From Betaproteobacteria bacterium (GTDB taxonomy: Bacteria > Pseudomonadota > Gammaproteobacteria > Burkholderiales > Burkholderiaceae_C): 54,176 nt of DNA. Of the stretch, positions 43,501 to 51,998 are shown one piece after another (position 1 is the first letter of the stretch; the number at the start of each line of letters is the position of its first letter). A program made the translations under genes and the position numbers. The notes under the pieces are model-generated. The model saw nothing but the letters and a program-made list of their open reading frames with translations, was not told where the DNA came from and did not search any database. The stretch covers positions 1-54,176 of the forward strand of contig JANXSZ010000002.1 of the NCBI GenBank assembly GCA_025356445.1, in the 5' to 3' direction.

Positions 43501-45371
43501 CGTTCACCGTGGCCGGTATTGGCGACATGTCCGGCGATGTGTTTGGCAACGGCATGTTGCTGTCAGAGCACATCAAGCTGGTGGTGGCGTTCGACCACCG
43601 CCATATCTTCATCGACCCCTCGCCAGACGTGGCCAAGTCGTTCGCCGAGCGCGCCCGCCTGTTCGCCCTGCCCCGCTCCAGCTGGGATGATTACGACAAA
43701 AGCCTGATCTCTGCGGGCGGCGGTTTGTACGCACGCGGCGCCAAATCCATCACCCTCAGCCCCGAAGCCCGTGCGGTATTGGGCATCACGGTGGCAGAGT
43801 TGACCCCGGTGGAGCTGCTGCACGCCATCCTGCAAGCACCGGTCGACCTGCTGTACAACGGCGGCATCGGCACTTACGTCAAAGCCACCTACGAGACGCA
43901 CGCCCAAGTGGGCGACAAGTCCAGCGACGCTTTCCGCGTCAACGGCAACCAGCTGCGCTGCAAGGTGCTGGCCGAAGGCGGCAACCTGGGTTGCACACAA
44001 AATGGCCGCATCGAGTTCGCGCAAAAAGGCGGTTTGATCTACACCGATGCCATTGACAATTCGGCGGGCGTGGACTGCTCTGACCACGAAGTCAACATCA
44101 AAATCCTGCTGGGCAGTGTGGTGGAAGCAGGCGATTTGACGCTCAAACAGCGCAACGACGTGCTGGCCTCGATGACCGATGAGGTAGGCCTGCTGGTGCT
44201 GACCGACAACTACTACCAAAGCCAGGCGCTGGACATCACCGCCCACCGCCCACTCTACGTGCTGGAAGGCCAACAGCGCCTGATGCAGTGGCTGGAAGGC
44301 CAAGGCCGCCTGAACCGCGCCATCGAATTCCTGCCCACCGACGACGAAATCGCCCGCCGCAAAGCCGCCAAAAAGGGCTTGACTGCGCCTGAGAGCGCCG
44401 TGGTGCTGGCCTACGCCAAGATGAGCGTGTTCGACGAGTTGCTGGCCAGCAATTTGCCGGACGACCCGTTCTTTGGCCGTGCACTCAAAGCCTATTTCCC
44501 CAAGTTGCTGAGCGAAAAATTTGCCGACGCGATTGCTACCCACCCGCTGAAGCGCGAAATCATTGCCACCTATGTGACCAACACCGTGGTGAACCGTACG
44601 GGCGCCACGTTCGTCAACTTCATCGCCTCAGAAGCCGGGGCCACGGCAGCGGACGTGATCCGAGCCTTCACCCTGGCCCGCGAAATTTTCGATCTGGAAC
44701 CCCTGTGGGACCAAATCGACGCGCTGGACTACAAGGTGGACGCCACGCTGCAACTCGATTTGCTGACCAAGCTCACCGCCATCGCCCAACGCGCCTCGCG
44801 CTGGATGCTGCGCGTGCGCTCACAAAACACCGACTTGCCCACCTTGATCCAACGTTACCAACCTGCAGCCCGCGAACTGCGCAGCCATTTGACCGAATGG
44901 CTGCCTGCAACAGCGAACGCCGATTGGCAACAGGCGGCGGACAAGCTGGTCAGCGCTGGGGTAGAAACTGCGCTGGCACAGAACCTGAGCGCCTTAGAGT
45001 TCATCTTCCCTGCGCTGGATTTGGTCGATTTGGCTCAAAGCGCAAACACAAGCCTGGAGCAATCCGCCAAAGCCTACTTTGGCGTGGACGCACACCTGGG
45101 CCTGACCGCATGGCGCACCCAAATCAACCGCCTGCCTACCGACACCCTGTGGCAAACCCAGGCACGCGGCAGCGCCCGCGACGACGTGTACTCCATTGCC
45201 AGCCAAATCACCAAAGGCCTGCTGACGCGCAAAGAGGACGTGACAGCGTGGCACGCCCAGCACGCGACGGCGATTGAGCGCCTGCGCAGCTTGCTGGCGA
45301 CGATCAGCACGCAGGGGGCGGATTTGGCACCAGTGTCGGTCGCGCTGCGTGAGTTGCGGCATTTGGCGTGA
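40584..45371 (+). CDS. gdhZ: NAD-specific glutamate dehydrogenase, large (180-kDa) type
   Basis: Giant GDH of 1,595 residues, deaminating glutamate to 2-oxoglutarate with NAD+ (a catabolic role). Regulatory N-terminal ACT-like regions cover about the first 700 residues (VQIVNDNMPFLVDSVTMAIN, then HYLVRA-type segments). The catalytic domain follows with LRGGKVARGGLRWSDRREDF and VPVGSKGGFVLKN, and the NAD-binding part has GIGDMSGDVFGNGMLLSEH. AAGGAGAACGC precedes the ATG. With the aap transporter upstream in the window it fits amino-acid use for carbon. Confidence 0.95.
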   Translation: MTSTSHPSAALTELLAYSTAHAGPAAVSQNGFIAAYFESTDPDEIAARGPATLFAVANAHWRLLDTPRAAHSAKVRVFNPTLAEDGFVCEHTVVQIVNDNMPFLVDSVTMAINRSGRTAHWMVHPLMSVARNAQGNIAGVSTVAAAIAAEHTHPVESLILVECDRIIGSAEQQVLATELTRVLSDVRSAVQDWRPMLERVQRVIADSETSPLPPVHREEGVAFLRWLQDRHFTFLGARDYDLKRDSDSVSLVARPDSGLGILRGTAQTSETRLPPEAVSLMESSELVLVTKAMTRATVHRPAWLDYIAVKRFDGAGNVVGETRFLGLYTSTAYAASVGAIPQVRQRADDVIASAGVVPDSHAAKSLETILNDYPRDELFQIDTATLTEHAIGILRLQERQRTRLFLRRDPFGRFTSALVFVPRDRYNTELRVKISAELMKVLDGQSIEFTPMLTDSPLARIHYLVRAKNNTPFNAPHNVNLSALEARITKLAQRWEDDCTTELLRAHGEGQGLALAHRFANAFPTAYREDFSAPVAAEDADMLAGLSAAAPLAVKLYRPLDAAAGVLRFKIYNTAKVALSDSLPVLERMGARVLDEHPYSIGTGSDALWIHDLGLQLPASVDLSAIKFRFESLFAQAWRGEVESDDLNKLVLITSLDARAIAVLRAYTRYFKQLGFAFSQSYIEATLNKNAAIAQSVAELFNARFNPTLEGDRASAQKAITQSIEAQLSQVASLDEDRILRQFLATISATLRTNAWQSASNAVAKPYMSFKLNPREIPGVPEPKPLFEIWVYSPRVEGVHLRGGKVARGGLRWSDRREDFRTEILGLVKAQQVKNTVIVPVGSKGGFVLKNAPLASDREAYMAEGVACYKLFLSGLLDVTDNVVKGAVVPPTNVVRHDVDDPYLVVAADKGTATFSDYANSVSADYGFWLDDAFASGGSVGYDHKKMGITARGAWESVKRHFRALGVNTQTTAFTVAGIGDMSGDVFGNGMLLSEHIKLVVAFDHRHIFIDPSPDVAKSFAERARLFALPRSSWDDYDKSLISAGGGLYARGAKSITLSPEARAVLGITVAELTPVELLHAILQAPVDLLYNGGIGTYVKATYETHAQVGDKSSDAFRVNGNQLRCKVLAEGGNLGCTQNGRIEFAQKGGLIYTDAIDNSAGVDCSDHEVNIKILLGSVVEAGDLTLKQRNDVLASMTDEVGLLVLTDNYYQSQALDITAHRPLYVLEGQQRLMQWLEGQGRLNRAIEFLPTDDEIARRKAAKKGLTAPESAVVLAYAKMSVFDELLASNLPDDPFFGRALKAYFPKLLSEKFADAIATHPLKREIIATYVTNTVVNRTGATFVNFIASEAGATAADVIRAFTLAREIFDLEPLWDQIDALDYKVDATLQLDLLTKLTAIAQRASRWMLRVRSQNTDLPTLIQRYQPAARELRSHLTEWLPATANADWQQAADKLVSAGVETALAQNLSALEFIFPALDLVDLAQSANTSLEQSAKAYFGVDAHLGLTAWRTQINRLPTDTLWQTQARGSARDDVYSIASQITKGLLTRKEDVTAWHAQHATAIERLRSLLATISTQGADLAPVSVALRELRHLA

Positions 45372-45387
45372 TGCACTGAAATCAACC

Positions 45388-45418
45388 GTGCTGCCTGGGT
45401 CGCGTTCAGTGGCAGCAC
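45388..45418 (+). terminator. possible gdhZ terminator hairpin
   Basis: GTGCTGCC (45388-45395) pairs with GGCAGCAC (45411-45418) over a 15-base loop, 17 bases after the gdhZ stop. A short ACCC/GGGT hairpin and CCTTTT follow. The loop is long, so termination efficiency is uncertain. Confidence 0.35.
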
Positions 45419-45448
45419 CCTACAGTGGGTTCCTTTTGCTGTGCTGCT

Positions 45449-45480
45449 CAAATTTGATAGCTGTTCATGCAGTATCTATA
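45449..45480. repeat. dispersed intergenic repeat copy
   Basis: CAAATTTGATAGCTGTTCAT, then GCAGTATCTATA. A degenerate copy of the repeat family in the gdhZ downstream region. Confidence 0.45.
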
Positions 45481-45659
45481 GGGTATACACCCAATTTAAG
45501 GCCTTCTTTTAGGCTGTTCAACGTCGCTTTTGGGTTGTTTGGCGGTTGGAGGGTTGTTTGGATGGCCATTCAACGGCAAAAATGAGGAAAAATGATATTT
45601 TTCAGGCATCAAATAATGCATTGAGCCTTATCAATACTGCGTGAGAAGCTATCAATTTT
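45481..45659. other. intergenic DNA, no gene seen
   Basis: AT-richer sequence between gdhZ and the recombinase remnant. It holds GGTTG/GTTTGG-type low-complexity stretches around 45530-45560 and another repeat-like GAAGCTATCAATTTTGATG at 45645-45663. I see no coding pattern. Confidence 0.5.
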
Positions 45660-45960
45660 GATGTTCTCGATCGCAATAGGTGCGTCGCAGGGCTTGTTGG
45701 GGAACAGCCAACATGCGGTCGCTGGCGCTGTCAATGTCTTCGATGCGCAGTCGGCAGGCTTCGCCCACGCGCAGGCCAGCGGCTGCTTTTGCGGCACGCG
45801 GGCCATGGGAGGACGCAAGTGGGCGATGTCTGAGGGGCGGCCCAGCACGGTCTCAAACAGGAAGCGGCTGACGAGAGCAGATCCGGGCTTCGGTGGTAGT
45901 GGCGTGCAAGATGGGCAACGGCATCGACGTAGCACTTATGGCCCCAACTGTGGCGCGTTC
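45660..45960 (-). pseudogene. tyrosine recombinase (phage integrase family) remnant
   Basis: Three frames on the minus strand together spell parts of a tyrosine recombinase: CYVDAVAHLARHYHRSPDLL (N-terminal SAM-like domain, about 45895-45945), SRFLFETVLGRPSDIAHLRP then PMARVPQKQP (core region, about 45800-45880), and AAGLRVGEACRLRIEDIDSA then SDRML (start of the catalytic domain with the first catalytic arginine, about 45715-45790). Frameshifts and deletions separate the parts, and the later H-x-x-R and tyrosine are missing. The copy cannot be active. It resembles integrases found with IS91-like elements. Confidence 0.75.
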
Positions 45961-46167
45961 AGAAGGTAAAAATTACCCATCACTCGCATCTGCGCACGCT
46001 TCGTTTGTGCTGCGACCCAGGCAGCACGGTTGTGAGCGGGGTCAAGCAGTCACAGCAGACCCGATGTGCCAGCGGTATGCATTGCCACACCGTAAGCACA
46101 GCGTTTTAGCGAGGTCAAACATCTACAATGATGGCATTGCAATCACTGCATGCACTCGGGGTATTTC
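45961..46167. other. upstream region of the FitAB-type operon
   Basis: No gene is seen. A -10-like TACAAT lies near 46122-46127, and GCATTGCAATCACTGC (46134-46149), containing the palindrome ATTGCAAT, lies just before the antitoxin start. Antitoxins of this kind usually bind such inverted sites to repress themselves. Confidence 0.45.
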
Positions 46168-46425
46168 ATGGCCAGCTTAACCATTCGCAATTTTGACGAT
46201 CAGCTGAAAAGCATGCTTCGCGTGCTGGCAGCCAGCCACGGCTGTTCGATGGAGCAAGAAGCCCGCGATATTTTGCGTAAAGCAGTGCAGCCCCAGCTTT
46301 CCGGTGCGGCGTTTGCGCAAAGAATCAGCCAACGCTTTGCGGGGCTGGATGTGGGTGAGTTGCCCATCCCTCCTCGCCGTCCGGCACGCATGTCCGTGAC
46401 CTTTGATGCTGTAGACCCCACTTGA
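46168..46425 (+). CDS. FitA-like ribbon-helix-helix antitoxin
   Basis: Antitoxin of 85 residues. An N-terminal ribbon-helix-helix (MASLTIRNFDDQLKSMLRVL, then AASHGCSMEQEARDILRKAV) matches FitA/VapB proteins, and the C-terminal tail with PPRRPARMSVTFD would block the PIN site of the partner. It overlaps the toxin start by 4 bases. ATG 46168 (MASLTIRN) fits the family; an ATG at 46150 would add six residues. Confidence 0.88.
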   Translation: MASLTIRNFDDQLKSMLRVLAASHGCSMEQEARDILRKAVQPQLSGAAFAQRISQRFAGLDVGELPIPPRRPARMSVTFDAVDPT

Positions 46426-46859
46426 GCGTGAGCAAGATCCTGCTCGACACCAACGTCATTTCTGAACTGATGCGCCCCCGGCCATCGGATCAGGTGACAG
46501 CATGGTTTGGTCAACAAGACAACACCGCTTTTTTCGTAAGCAGTATTGCCCGCGCAGAAATCATGCTCGGCATTGCACTGCTGCCTGTGGGCAAACGCCA
46601 AAGCACACTTGCGGCGCTGGCGGACAAAGTATTCACCGAAGATTTGGCGCACAGCAGCTTGCCGTTTGATGACCATTGCGCGACCGAATACGCTTTTTTA
46701 GTTGCGACGCTCTCCGCACAGGGACACCCCATTTCGACAGAAGATGCCCAAATTGCAGCAACGGCTTTGGCTCACCGTATGGCCCTGGCGACACGCAACG
46801 TCAAAGACTTCAAAGGCATTGAAGGATTGACGGTGGTCAATCCGTGGAACGACAACTGA
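46422..46859 (+). CDS. PIN-domain toxin (FitB/VapC-like)
   Basis: Mg2+-dependent ribonuclease toxin of 145 residues. PIN acidic residues appear in KILLDTNVISELMRP, ARAEIMLG, STEDAQIAATALAH and the final ATRNVKDF. Length and order are those of FitB/VapC, so it looks intact. The start is TTG 46422, overlapping the antitoxin stop, or GTG 46428. It lies beside a decayed recombinase, in keeping with gain by transfer. Confidence 0.88.
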   Translation: MSVSKILLDTNVISELMRPRPSDQVTAWFGQQDNTAFFVSSIARAEIMLGIALLPVGKRQSTLAALADKVFTEDLAHSSLPFDDHCATEYAFLVATLSAQGHPISTEDAQIAATALAHRMALATRNVKDFKGIEGLTVVNPWNDN

Positions 46860-46883
46860 CCACACCAGCTAACTGAAGCGCCC

Positions 46884-47522
46884 ATGAAAACCTCATCCAT
46901 CGCCCCCTTCTTCGCCACCCTCCAAGCCGCCAACCCGCAGCCCGTCACCGAGTTGGCCTATACCTCTGTTTTCGAGCTGCTGACCGCCGTGCTGTTGTCC
47001 GCGCAAGCCACCGATGTCAGTGTCAACAAAGCCACGCGCACGCTGTTCCCCATCGCCAACACCCCGCAAAAAATCCTGGCACTGGGGTTGGAAGGTCTGG
47101 AGGGCTATATCAAAACGATTGGTCTTTACCACTCGAAAGCCAAACACCTGCTGCAAACCTGCGAAATGCTGGTAACGCTGCACGGCGGCCTTGTCCCCCG
47201 TACCCGCGAAGCGCTGGAAGCCTTGCCCGGGGTAGGACGCAAGACAGCGAATGTGGTACTGAATTCAGCCTTTGGCGAACCCACGATGGCGGTGGACACC
47301 CATATCTTCCGCATGGGCAACCGCACAGGATTGGCGCCAGGCAAGACGCCGCTGGAGGTGGAGTTGAAGCTGCTCAAGCGCATCCCCAAAGCGTATTTGG
47401 TCGATGCCCACCACTGGCTGATCTTGCACGGGCGCTATGTGTGTCAGGCACGCAAGCCACTGTGCTGGGAGTGCAGCGTGGCGGCGTTTTGTGATTTCAA
47501 GCCCAAAACGGTGAAAAATTAA
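46884..47522 (+). CDS. nth: endonuclease III (DNA glycosylase/AP lyase)
   Basis: Base-excision repair enzyme of 212 residues removing oxidised pyrimidines. The helix-hairpin-helix is LPGVGRKTANVV with catalytic K120, the catalytic aspartate is D138 in VDTHIFR, and the [4Fe-4S] cluster is C187-x6-C194-x2-C197-x5-C203. Size and motifs are fully normal. It starts 24 bases after the PIN toxin. Confidence 0.95.
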   Translation: MKTSSIAPFFATLQAANPQPVTELAYTSVFELLTAVLLSAQATDVSVNKATRTLFPIANTPQKILALGLEGLEGYIKTIGLYHSKAKHLLQTCEMLVTLHGGLVPRTREALEALPGVGRKTANVVLNSAFGEPTMAVDTHIFRMGNRTGLAPGKTPLEVELKLLKRIPKAYLVDAHHWLILHGRYVCQARKPLCWECSVAAFCDFKPKTVKN

Positions 47523-47540
47523 AGAATTAAACCGTTTTAT

Positions 47541-47580
47541 TGCTATTCATACAATAGCTAGACAAGCCCATCTACAGCGC
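47541..47580. repeat. dispersed intergenic repeat copy
   Basis: TGCTATTCATACAATAGCTA, then GACAAGCCCATCTACAGCGC. One of the clearest copies. It lies between the convergent ends of nth and the phosphatase gene. Confidence 0.6.
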
Positions 47581-47623
47581 ACGACAAGGTGATTTGACTG
47601 CCAATTAGCGTCTGATTTTGCTT

Positions 47624-49297
47624 TCAAGGCCTGGGAACAGGTAACACTGCACCCTCAGCCGCTTGCGGCCTTGCCACCCCCAGCCATTGCGCCAAGGTAG
47701 GTGCCAGGCCCACCATGTCCACGGGTGTGGCAATGCGCCCCGGTTTGACCCACTTGGGGCCGTACATCAGCAGGGGTACATGGGTGTCAAAAGCGTGAGG
47801 TGAGCCGTGGGTGGCGGCAGCACTGCCGGTAATCATCCAGTTCAGCTTGACCACAAACTGCAAATCACCCGATACCTCGGAATGCCATGAATGGCGCATT
47901 TGCTCGAAAAATGGCGCACCGGTGCGGCTGTTGCTGTCCAGTTCCTGGCGGGTATAGGCCGCACCGATGCCGGGCTCGGCCAGCAGTAACTGACAAGCTT
48001 CTGCGGCCATGTCGTTCTGGGCAATGCCCTTTTCAGCCAGCAGTTTTTTATCGAACAGCAACGTGGATGCTGAAAATCCCAGCGCCCATTTACCTTCACC
48101 AAAGCGCTTGACTAAACCGGCATTCACATGGGCCAGGGCCATGCTCAGGCTTTGCCGCCCGGCAATCAGACCGCGTGTTTTCAGTGTTTCTGAGGCAGGG
48201 GTGAATCCATGGTCGGCGGTCAATACGGCGATGTAGTTGTCTTTGCCAACTTTGGCATCCAGATCACGGAAAAAATCCTGAAACTGGCGGTCAAGTTGCA
48301 ACAGATGGTCGTGCGACAGGCGGGATTCGGCACTGAAAGCATGGTTCACGTAGTCGTGGCCTGAGAGGCTGATGGACAAGATATCGGGGGCGTCATCTTG
48401 CCCCAGGCCTTCGCCAGCGATGGCGGCGCGGGCAAAGTCCAGCGACAGCGCATCAGCTACAGGGCTGCGCAACAACGACCGGTAAAAACTGGGGTTGGGT
48501 GTATCCCCCTCCCCCTCACCCAACATCATGGGCAGTTGACCGCCTGCGGCGTACCAGGGCTGCAAATCGGGCAGCGAGCGGGCGTAAGCGGCTTCAGGCA
48601 ACAGCGGTTTCCACGCCGTTTTGAAGTAGCGGTCAGCGGGTTTGGCCGCATTGAAGGCGTTCACCCAGGCCGGGTGCTGGGCCATGTAGAACGTGGTGGA
48701 CGCGAATTCGCCGCTTTGGCCCATGTACATATAGGCGGTGCCGGTTTTGCCCGCAGGCAAGATGGCGCCTCGGTCTTTGCCGGAGATGGCGATGACTTTG
48801 GAACGGGCATCAGCGCGCTTCAACACATCCCCTACCGTCTCCACTTTCAGGTTGTTGGGGCTGGTGCCATCAAAGGCGTTGGTGGTGTTGCCAATGTAGG
48901 TATAACGCGTGTCCTGGGTGTTGTAGACCGGCACGCCTGTCGCAGGGTCGCGCCAATCGTTGCCAATGATGCCGGTGCGGTTGGGGTAAGCCCCGGTCAA
49001 CATGGTCGCGTGGCCTGCAGCGGTGACGGTGAAGGCGTGGCCGTAATGGGCGTTGGCGAACCATGCGCCACGGTCGAGAAAGCGGGCCAGTCCATCGGGT
49101 GCGAGTTGGTCGCGGTAGTCCACAATTTGACGCTGCGGTAGCCCATCGACGACCATGAACACAATAAGTTTTGGCTTGGTGAGCAGCGCTACCGTTTGGG
49201 GCTGTGGCTGGCCAGCGCAAGCGGCCAGCAGCAGTGAACCGGCCAAAGCGAGGGCGGAGCGGCGAGAAAAACAAAGGGTGGATGAAGAAAACGTCAT
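47624..49297 (-). CDS. PafA-like alkaline phosphatase family lipoprotein
   Basis: Type I phosphodiesterase/alkaline phosphatase superfamily protein of 557 residues. A lipoprotein signal has lipobox LLAAC with C27. Metal site D51 is in VVDGLPQ, the nucleophile threonine is in FTVTAAGHATM (T90 or T92), and later metal ligands are in SGHDYVNHAF and TADHGFTPAS. It resembles PafA-type phosphate-irrepressible phosphatases. It is the second extracellular phosphatase here besides PhoD. It is convergent with nth and downstream of the sensor kinase on the same strand (52-base gap). Confidence 0.87.
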   Translation of the reverse strand: MTFSSSTLCFSRRSALALAGSLLLAACAGQPQPQTVALLTKPKLIVFMVVDGLPQRQIVDYRDQLAPDGLARFLDRGAWFANAHYGHAFTVTAAGHATMLTGAYPNRTGIIGNDWRDPATGVPVYNTQDTRYTYIGNTTNAFDGTSPNNLKVETVGDVLKRADARSKVIAISGKDRGAILPAGKTGTAYMYMGQSGEFASTTFYMAQHPAWVNAFNAAKPADRYFKTAWKPLLPEAAYARSLPDLQPWYAAGGQLPMMLGEGEGDTPNPSFYRSLLRSPVADALSLDFARAAIAGEGLGQDDAPDILSISLSGHDYVNHAFSAESRLSHDHLLQLDRQFQDFFRDLDAKVGKDNYIAVLTADHGFTPASETLKTRGLIAGRQSLSMALAHVNAGLVKRFGEGKWALGFSASTLLFDKKLLAEKGIAQNDMAAEACQLLLAEPGIGAAYTRQELDSNSRTGAPFFEQMRHSWHSEVSGDLQFVVKLNWMITGSAAATHGSPHAFDTHVPLLMYGPKWVKPGRIATPVDMVGLAPTLAQWLGVARPQAAEGAVLPVPRP

Positions 49298-49349
49298 CCT
49301 GCAAGCATACCGCGCACGCCATGCCAGAAAGTCACCAACCAGGCCTCGC

Positions 49350-50717
49350 TCAAAGGCCCAAAGGCAGCTTTACTGTGATGTCCAAACCCGGCGCAGCATT
49401 GCGCACAGCCCACGTGCCGCCATGCGCCAATGCCACCAACCGGCAGAGGTACAACCCCAACCCTACCCCTCCCGTAGCGCGTTGGCGGGCGCTGTCGGCA
49501 CGGTAAAACACTTGGGCAAGGTACGGCAATTGATCCTCTGCCACACCGGGGCCGTGGTCACGCACCTGCAATTCAACGCCTGCAGAAATACGGCGAAGGT
49601 ACAACTCAGGTGGCAAAGTCGCACCGGCGCTGTACCGCAAGGCGTTGTCCAGCAGGTTGCGAATCAGCAAACGCATACGGGCACGGTCAACGAACACGAG
49701 GGGCATATCAGGGGCGATGTCCACCATGACAGTCAGCGACACACCGCCCAGACTTGCCAACAACTCATGCACCACCTCTTGCGCCAATACCCCCACATCC
49801 GTCACCTCACGGCTCAGCACCGCGTGCTGCCCGGCCAGGCGTTCGCTTTCCATCAAATCGTTGATGAGGTCACGCATCCCGGCCAAATCTCGCAGCAAGG
49901 CAGCACGCAGCGGCTGGGTGTCTTCGGTTTCGGGCAGCAGCTCAACATTCAGCCGTGCCCGGGTCAGGGGCGAGCGCAGTTCGTGGCTGATGGCGAGCAA
50001 AAGCGCGCGTTTGGCGTCCAGCATTTGCTGAAGTTCATGCGCCATGGTGTTGATGCGCTGGGCCAAATCGCCCAGTTCATCCCGGTGACGCAGCGGAATG
50101 GTATGGCTGAAATCGCCTGCGCCAAAGCGTTCAGCGCCTTGGCGAATATCGTCCAAGGGGCGCAGCAGACGGCGCACATAGGCATAGGCCAGCGCAGTAA
50201 GCAGCAACAACACGACCAGGGTGATGCCCCCCACGCGCCGGGGTTGGTTTTCCCAGGCCGCATCGCCCAGACCAAAGCGGATGCGGTGACCATCTGCCGT
50301 AGTGCGCTCTAACGAACGGGTTTTGAGTCGGGTGTCTTCAGGGTGCGCGTATTTTTCTGTGTGTTTGCCATGGTCTTTTTCAGGGTGTGAATCCCAATTC
50401 ACCACCGGGCCTGTGATGCGCACAGAAAGCGGCAGGCGCTGCACCAGAGCTTGGGCGCGGGCCAGATCAGGCGGGGAGCCAATGTCTGCGGCCAGCCGGT
50501 CCACGTAATCCGCCAACAAAGGCTGCACCGCCTCGCGCCAACCTACAGAAAGCGCTTTTTGCATACCCCCCAAAAAAATGCCCGTCATGGCAAAGGCCAG
50601 CAGCAGGAACAAGGCGACCAACCGCCAGCGCAGGGAATGCCGAAAAACCCGGCCTGCATGTTTAGCGCCGGAACGCCAATCTCTACGCCAGCGTTGACGC
50701 CCCTTGGTGTGGCTCAT
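49350..50717 (-). CDS. sensor histidine kinase (CpxA/BaeS-like)
   Basis: Membrane histidine kinase of 455 residues. TM1 is at about 33-53, a periplasmic part rich in charged and histidine residues (SHPEKDHGKHTEKYAHPED) follows, TM2 is at about 164-180, then HAMP and the H-box AISHELRSPLTRARLNVEL with H245. The N-box is LIRNLLDNALRY and the G-box GGVGLGLYLCR. The histidine-rich loop may sense metal or envelope stress. ATG 50717 is 4 bases after the regulator stop, so they are coupled; the longer frame is not used. Confidence 0.9.
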   Translation of the reverse strand: MSHTKGRQRWRRDWRSGAKHAGRVFRHSLRWRLVALFLLLAFAMTGIFLGGMQKALSVGWREAVQPLLADYVDRLAADIGSPPDLARAQALVQRLPLSVRITGPVVNWDSHPEKDHGKHTEKYAHPEDTRLKTRSLERTTADGHRIRFGLGDAAWENQPRRVGGITLVVLLLLTALAYAYVRRLLRPLDDIRQGAERFGAGDFSHTIPLRHRDELGDLAQRINTMAHELQQMLDAKRALLLAISHELRSPLTRARLNVELLPETEDTQPLRAALLRDLAGMRDLINDLMESERLAGQHAVLSREVTDVGVLAQEVVHELLASLGGVSLTVMVDIAPDMPLVFVDRARMRLLIRNLLDNALRYSAGATLPPELYLRRISAGVELQVRDHGPGVAEDQLPYLAQVFYRADSARQRATGGVGLGLYLCRLVALAHGGTWAVRNAAPGLDITVKLPLGL

Positions 50718-50721
50718 CGCG

Positions 50722-51405
50722 TCAGCACCTCGGCACAGCCAGCGAATACCCGGCGTTGCGCAATGTCTTGATGCAGTCCAGCGGCTCCAGCTTTTTGCGC
50801 AGGCGGCTGACCACGATGTCGATGGCGCGGGTGTACAGCTCAGCTTCATGGCCGCGCAGGCGGTTGAGCAAATCGTCGCGGCTGAAAACTTTGCCACTGT
50901 CACGCGCCAGCACCGCGAGCAAATCGAACTCGGTGCTGGTGAGATCGATGGGTTCGCCTTGGCGGGTCACGGTGCGGCGGGTCAAATCGACATCCAGGCC
51001 GTCAAAACGAAGCACATCGCGGGAGGTGGCTGGGTGTGGCGGCACCACACGGCGGCGCAGCACGGTTTGCAGTCGGGCCACCAGCTCACGCGGCTCAAAA
51101 GGCTTGGGCAGGTAATCGTCCGCCCCCAGCTCCAAGCCCACCACGCGGTCCATCACATCGCCACGAGCCGTCAGCATGATGATGGGAATGTCGCTTTCTT
51201 TGCGGATCGCTCGGCACAGCGCAAAGCCGTCCATCTCGGGCAGCATCACGTCGAGAATAGCGGCGTCAAAGTGCCCCTGGCGAAGCAGCGCCAGCCCAGC
51301 AGTGGGCCGGGTGGCACTGGTCAACGTCAGGTCAAAACGGCGAAAGTAAGCGCCAAGCGGTGTGCTCAGCTCTTCGTCGTCGTCGATCAGCAGGATGTGG
51401 CTCAT
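50722..51405 (-). CDS. OmpR-family response regulator (CpxR-like)
   Basis: Response regulator of 227 residues. The receiver has acidic D8-D10, phospho-acceptor D52 in AAILDVMLPEMDG and the switch lysine in LPKPFEP. A winged-helix DNA-binding domain covers about 130-227, ending YTRAIDIVVSRLRKKLEPLD. Its position between a Spy-like gene and the kinase recalls CpxR. A tandem TTTGTTTC site at 51999-52016 is a candidate target. Confidence 0.92.
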   Translation of the reverse strand: MSHILLIDDDEELSTPLGAYFRRFDLTLTSATRPTAGLALLRQGHFDAAILDVMLPEMDGFALCRAIRKESDIPIIMLTARGDVMDRVVGLELGADDYLPKPFEPRELVARLQTVLRRRVVPPHPATSRDVLRFDGLDVDLTRRTVTRQGEPIDLTSTEFDLLAVLARDSGKVFSRDDLLNRLRGHEAELYTRAIDIVVSRLRKKLEPLDCIKTLRNAGYSLAVPRC

Positions 51406-51430
51406 GCAGCATTGTCAGTCAACATCCGCA

Positions 51431-51910
51431 TCAGCCTCGGTTGAACCAACCATGGCGGCGCTGCATGAAATCGCGCACTTTTTGTTGCTGTACGGGGTTC
51501 AGGTTGTCGTAAAAATCAGCGGCTGCGGCGATCACCTCGGGGCTTTTGAGTTGCAAGGCACTGGTTTTCTCTTCGATCAGCGCAGAGGCCCGGGTTTTGT
51601 CAAACTGAGCGCCCGCCACCAACGCCTGAACCTCAGCACGCGGGTCGGTGGTTTTACCCATCAGCGCGGTGCGTTGCTCGCGCAGCTTGTCGGTAAGCGT
51701 GACCAAGCGCTGCTTTTGTGGATCCGTCAAATCCAGCTCTTTACCCACGCGTTCGACTATTTTTGTACGGAATTGGGTGGCTTTCTCCTCGCTCATTTGC
51801 CAGCCATGACCCCCGTGGTGGCCACAGGCAGAGAGACTGCCGATGATGACGGTGGCACCAAAAAGACCGAACAAGGTGCGTTTAAGGTTGCGTTTGATCC
51901 AGAGTTTCAT
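51431..51910 (-). CDS. Spy/CpxP-like periplasmic lipoprotein
   Basis: Small exported protein of 159 residues. The signal ends in lipobox LSAC (C29), followed by HHGGHGW, a possible metal-binding stretch. The LTxxQ motif is seen as LDLTDPQKQRLVTLTDKLREQR and again as LNPVQQQKVRDF. Such proteins act as chaperones or feed back on the Cpx-type sensor. It is first of the operon with regulator (25-base gap) and kinase. ATG 51910 is chosen because the signal sequence starts there. Confidence 0.85.
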   Translation of the reverse strand: MKLWIKRNLKRTLFGLFGATVIIGSLSACGHHGGHGWQMSEEKATQFRTKIVERVGKELDLTDPQKQRLVTLTDKLREQRTALMGKTTDPRAEVQALVAGAQFDKTRASALIEEKTSALQLKSPEVIAAAADFYDNLNPVQQQKVRDFMQRRHGWFNRG

Positions 51911-51998
51911 GGTCGCTTTCACGGGGAATGCCCCTTGGGTTGTTGAAGGCTCCATCGTGCCGAGAAAAGGCGGTGCGGTCTTCTCTGCGCGGTATCGC

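Noticed and set aside
45609-45935. Intact 108-codon hypothetical gene on the minus strand
   Set aside because: Only part of that frame matches a recombinase, and the flanking parts match in other frames, so it is a frameshifted pseudogene and not an intact gene.
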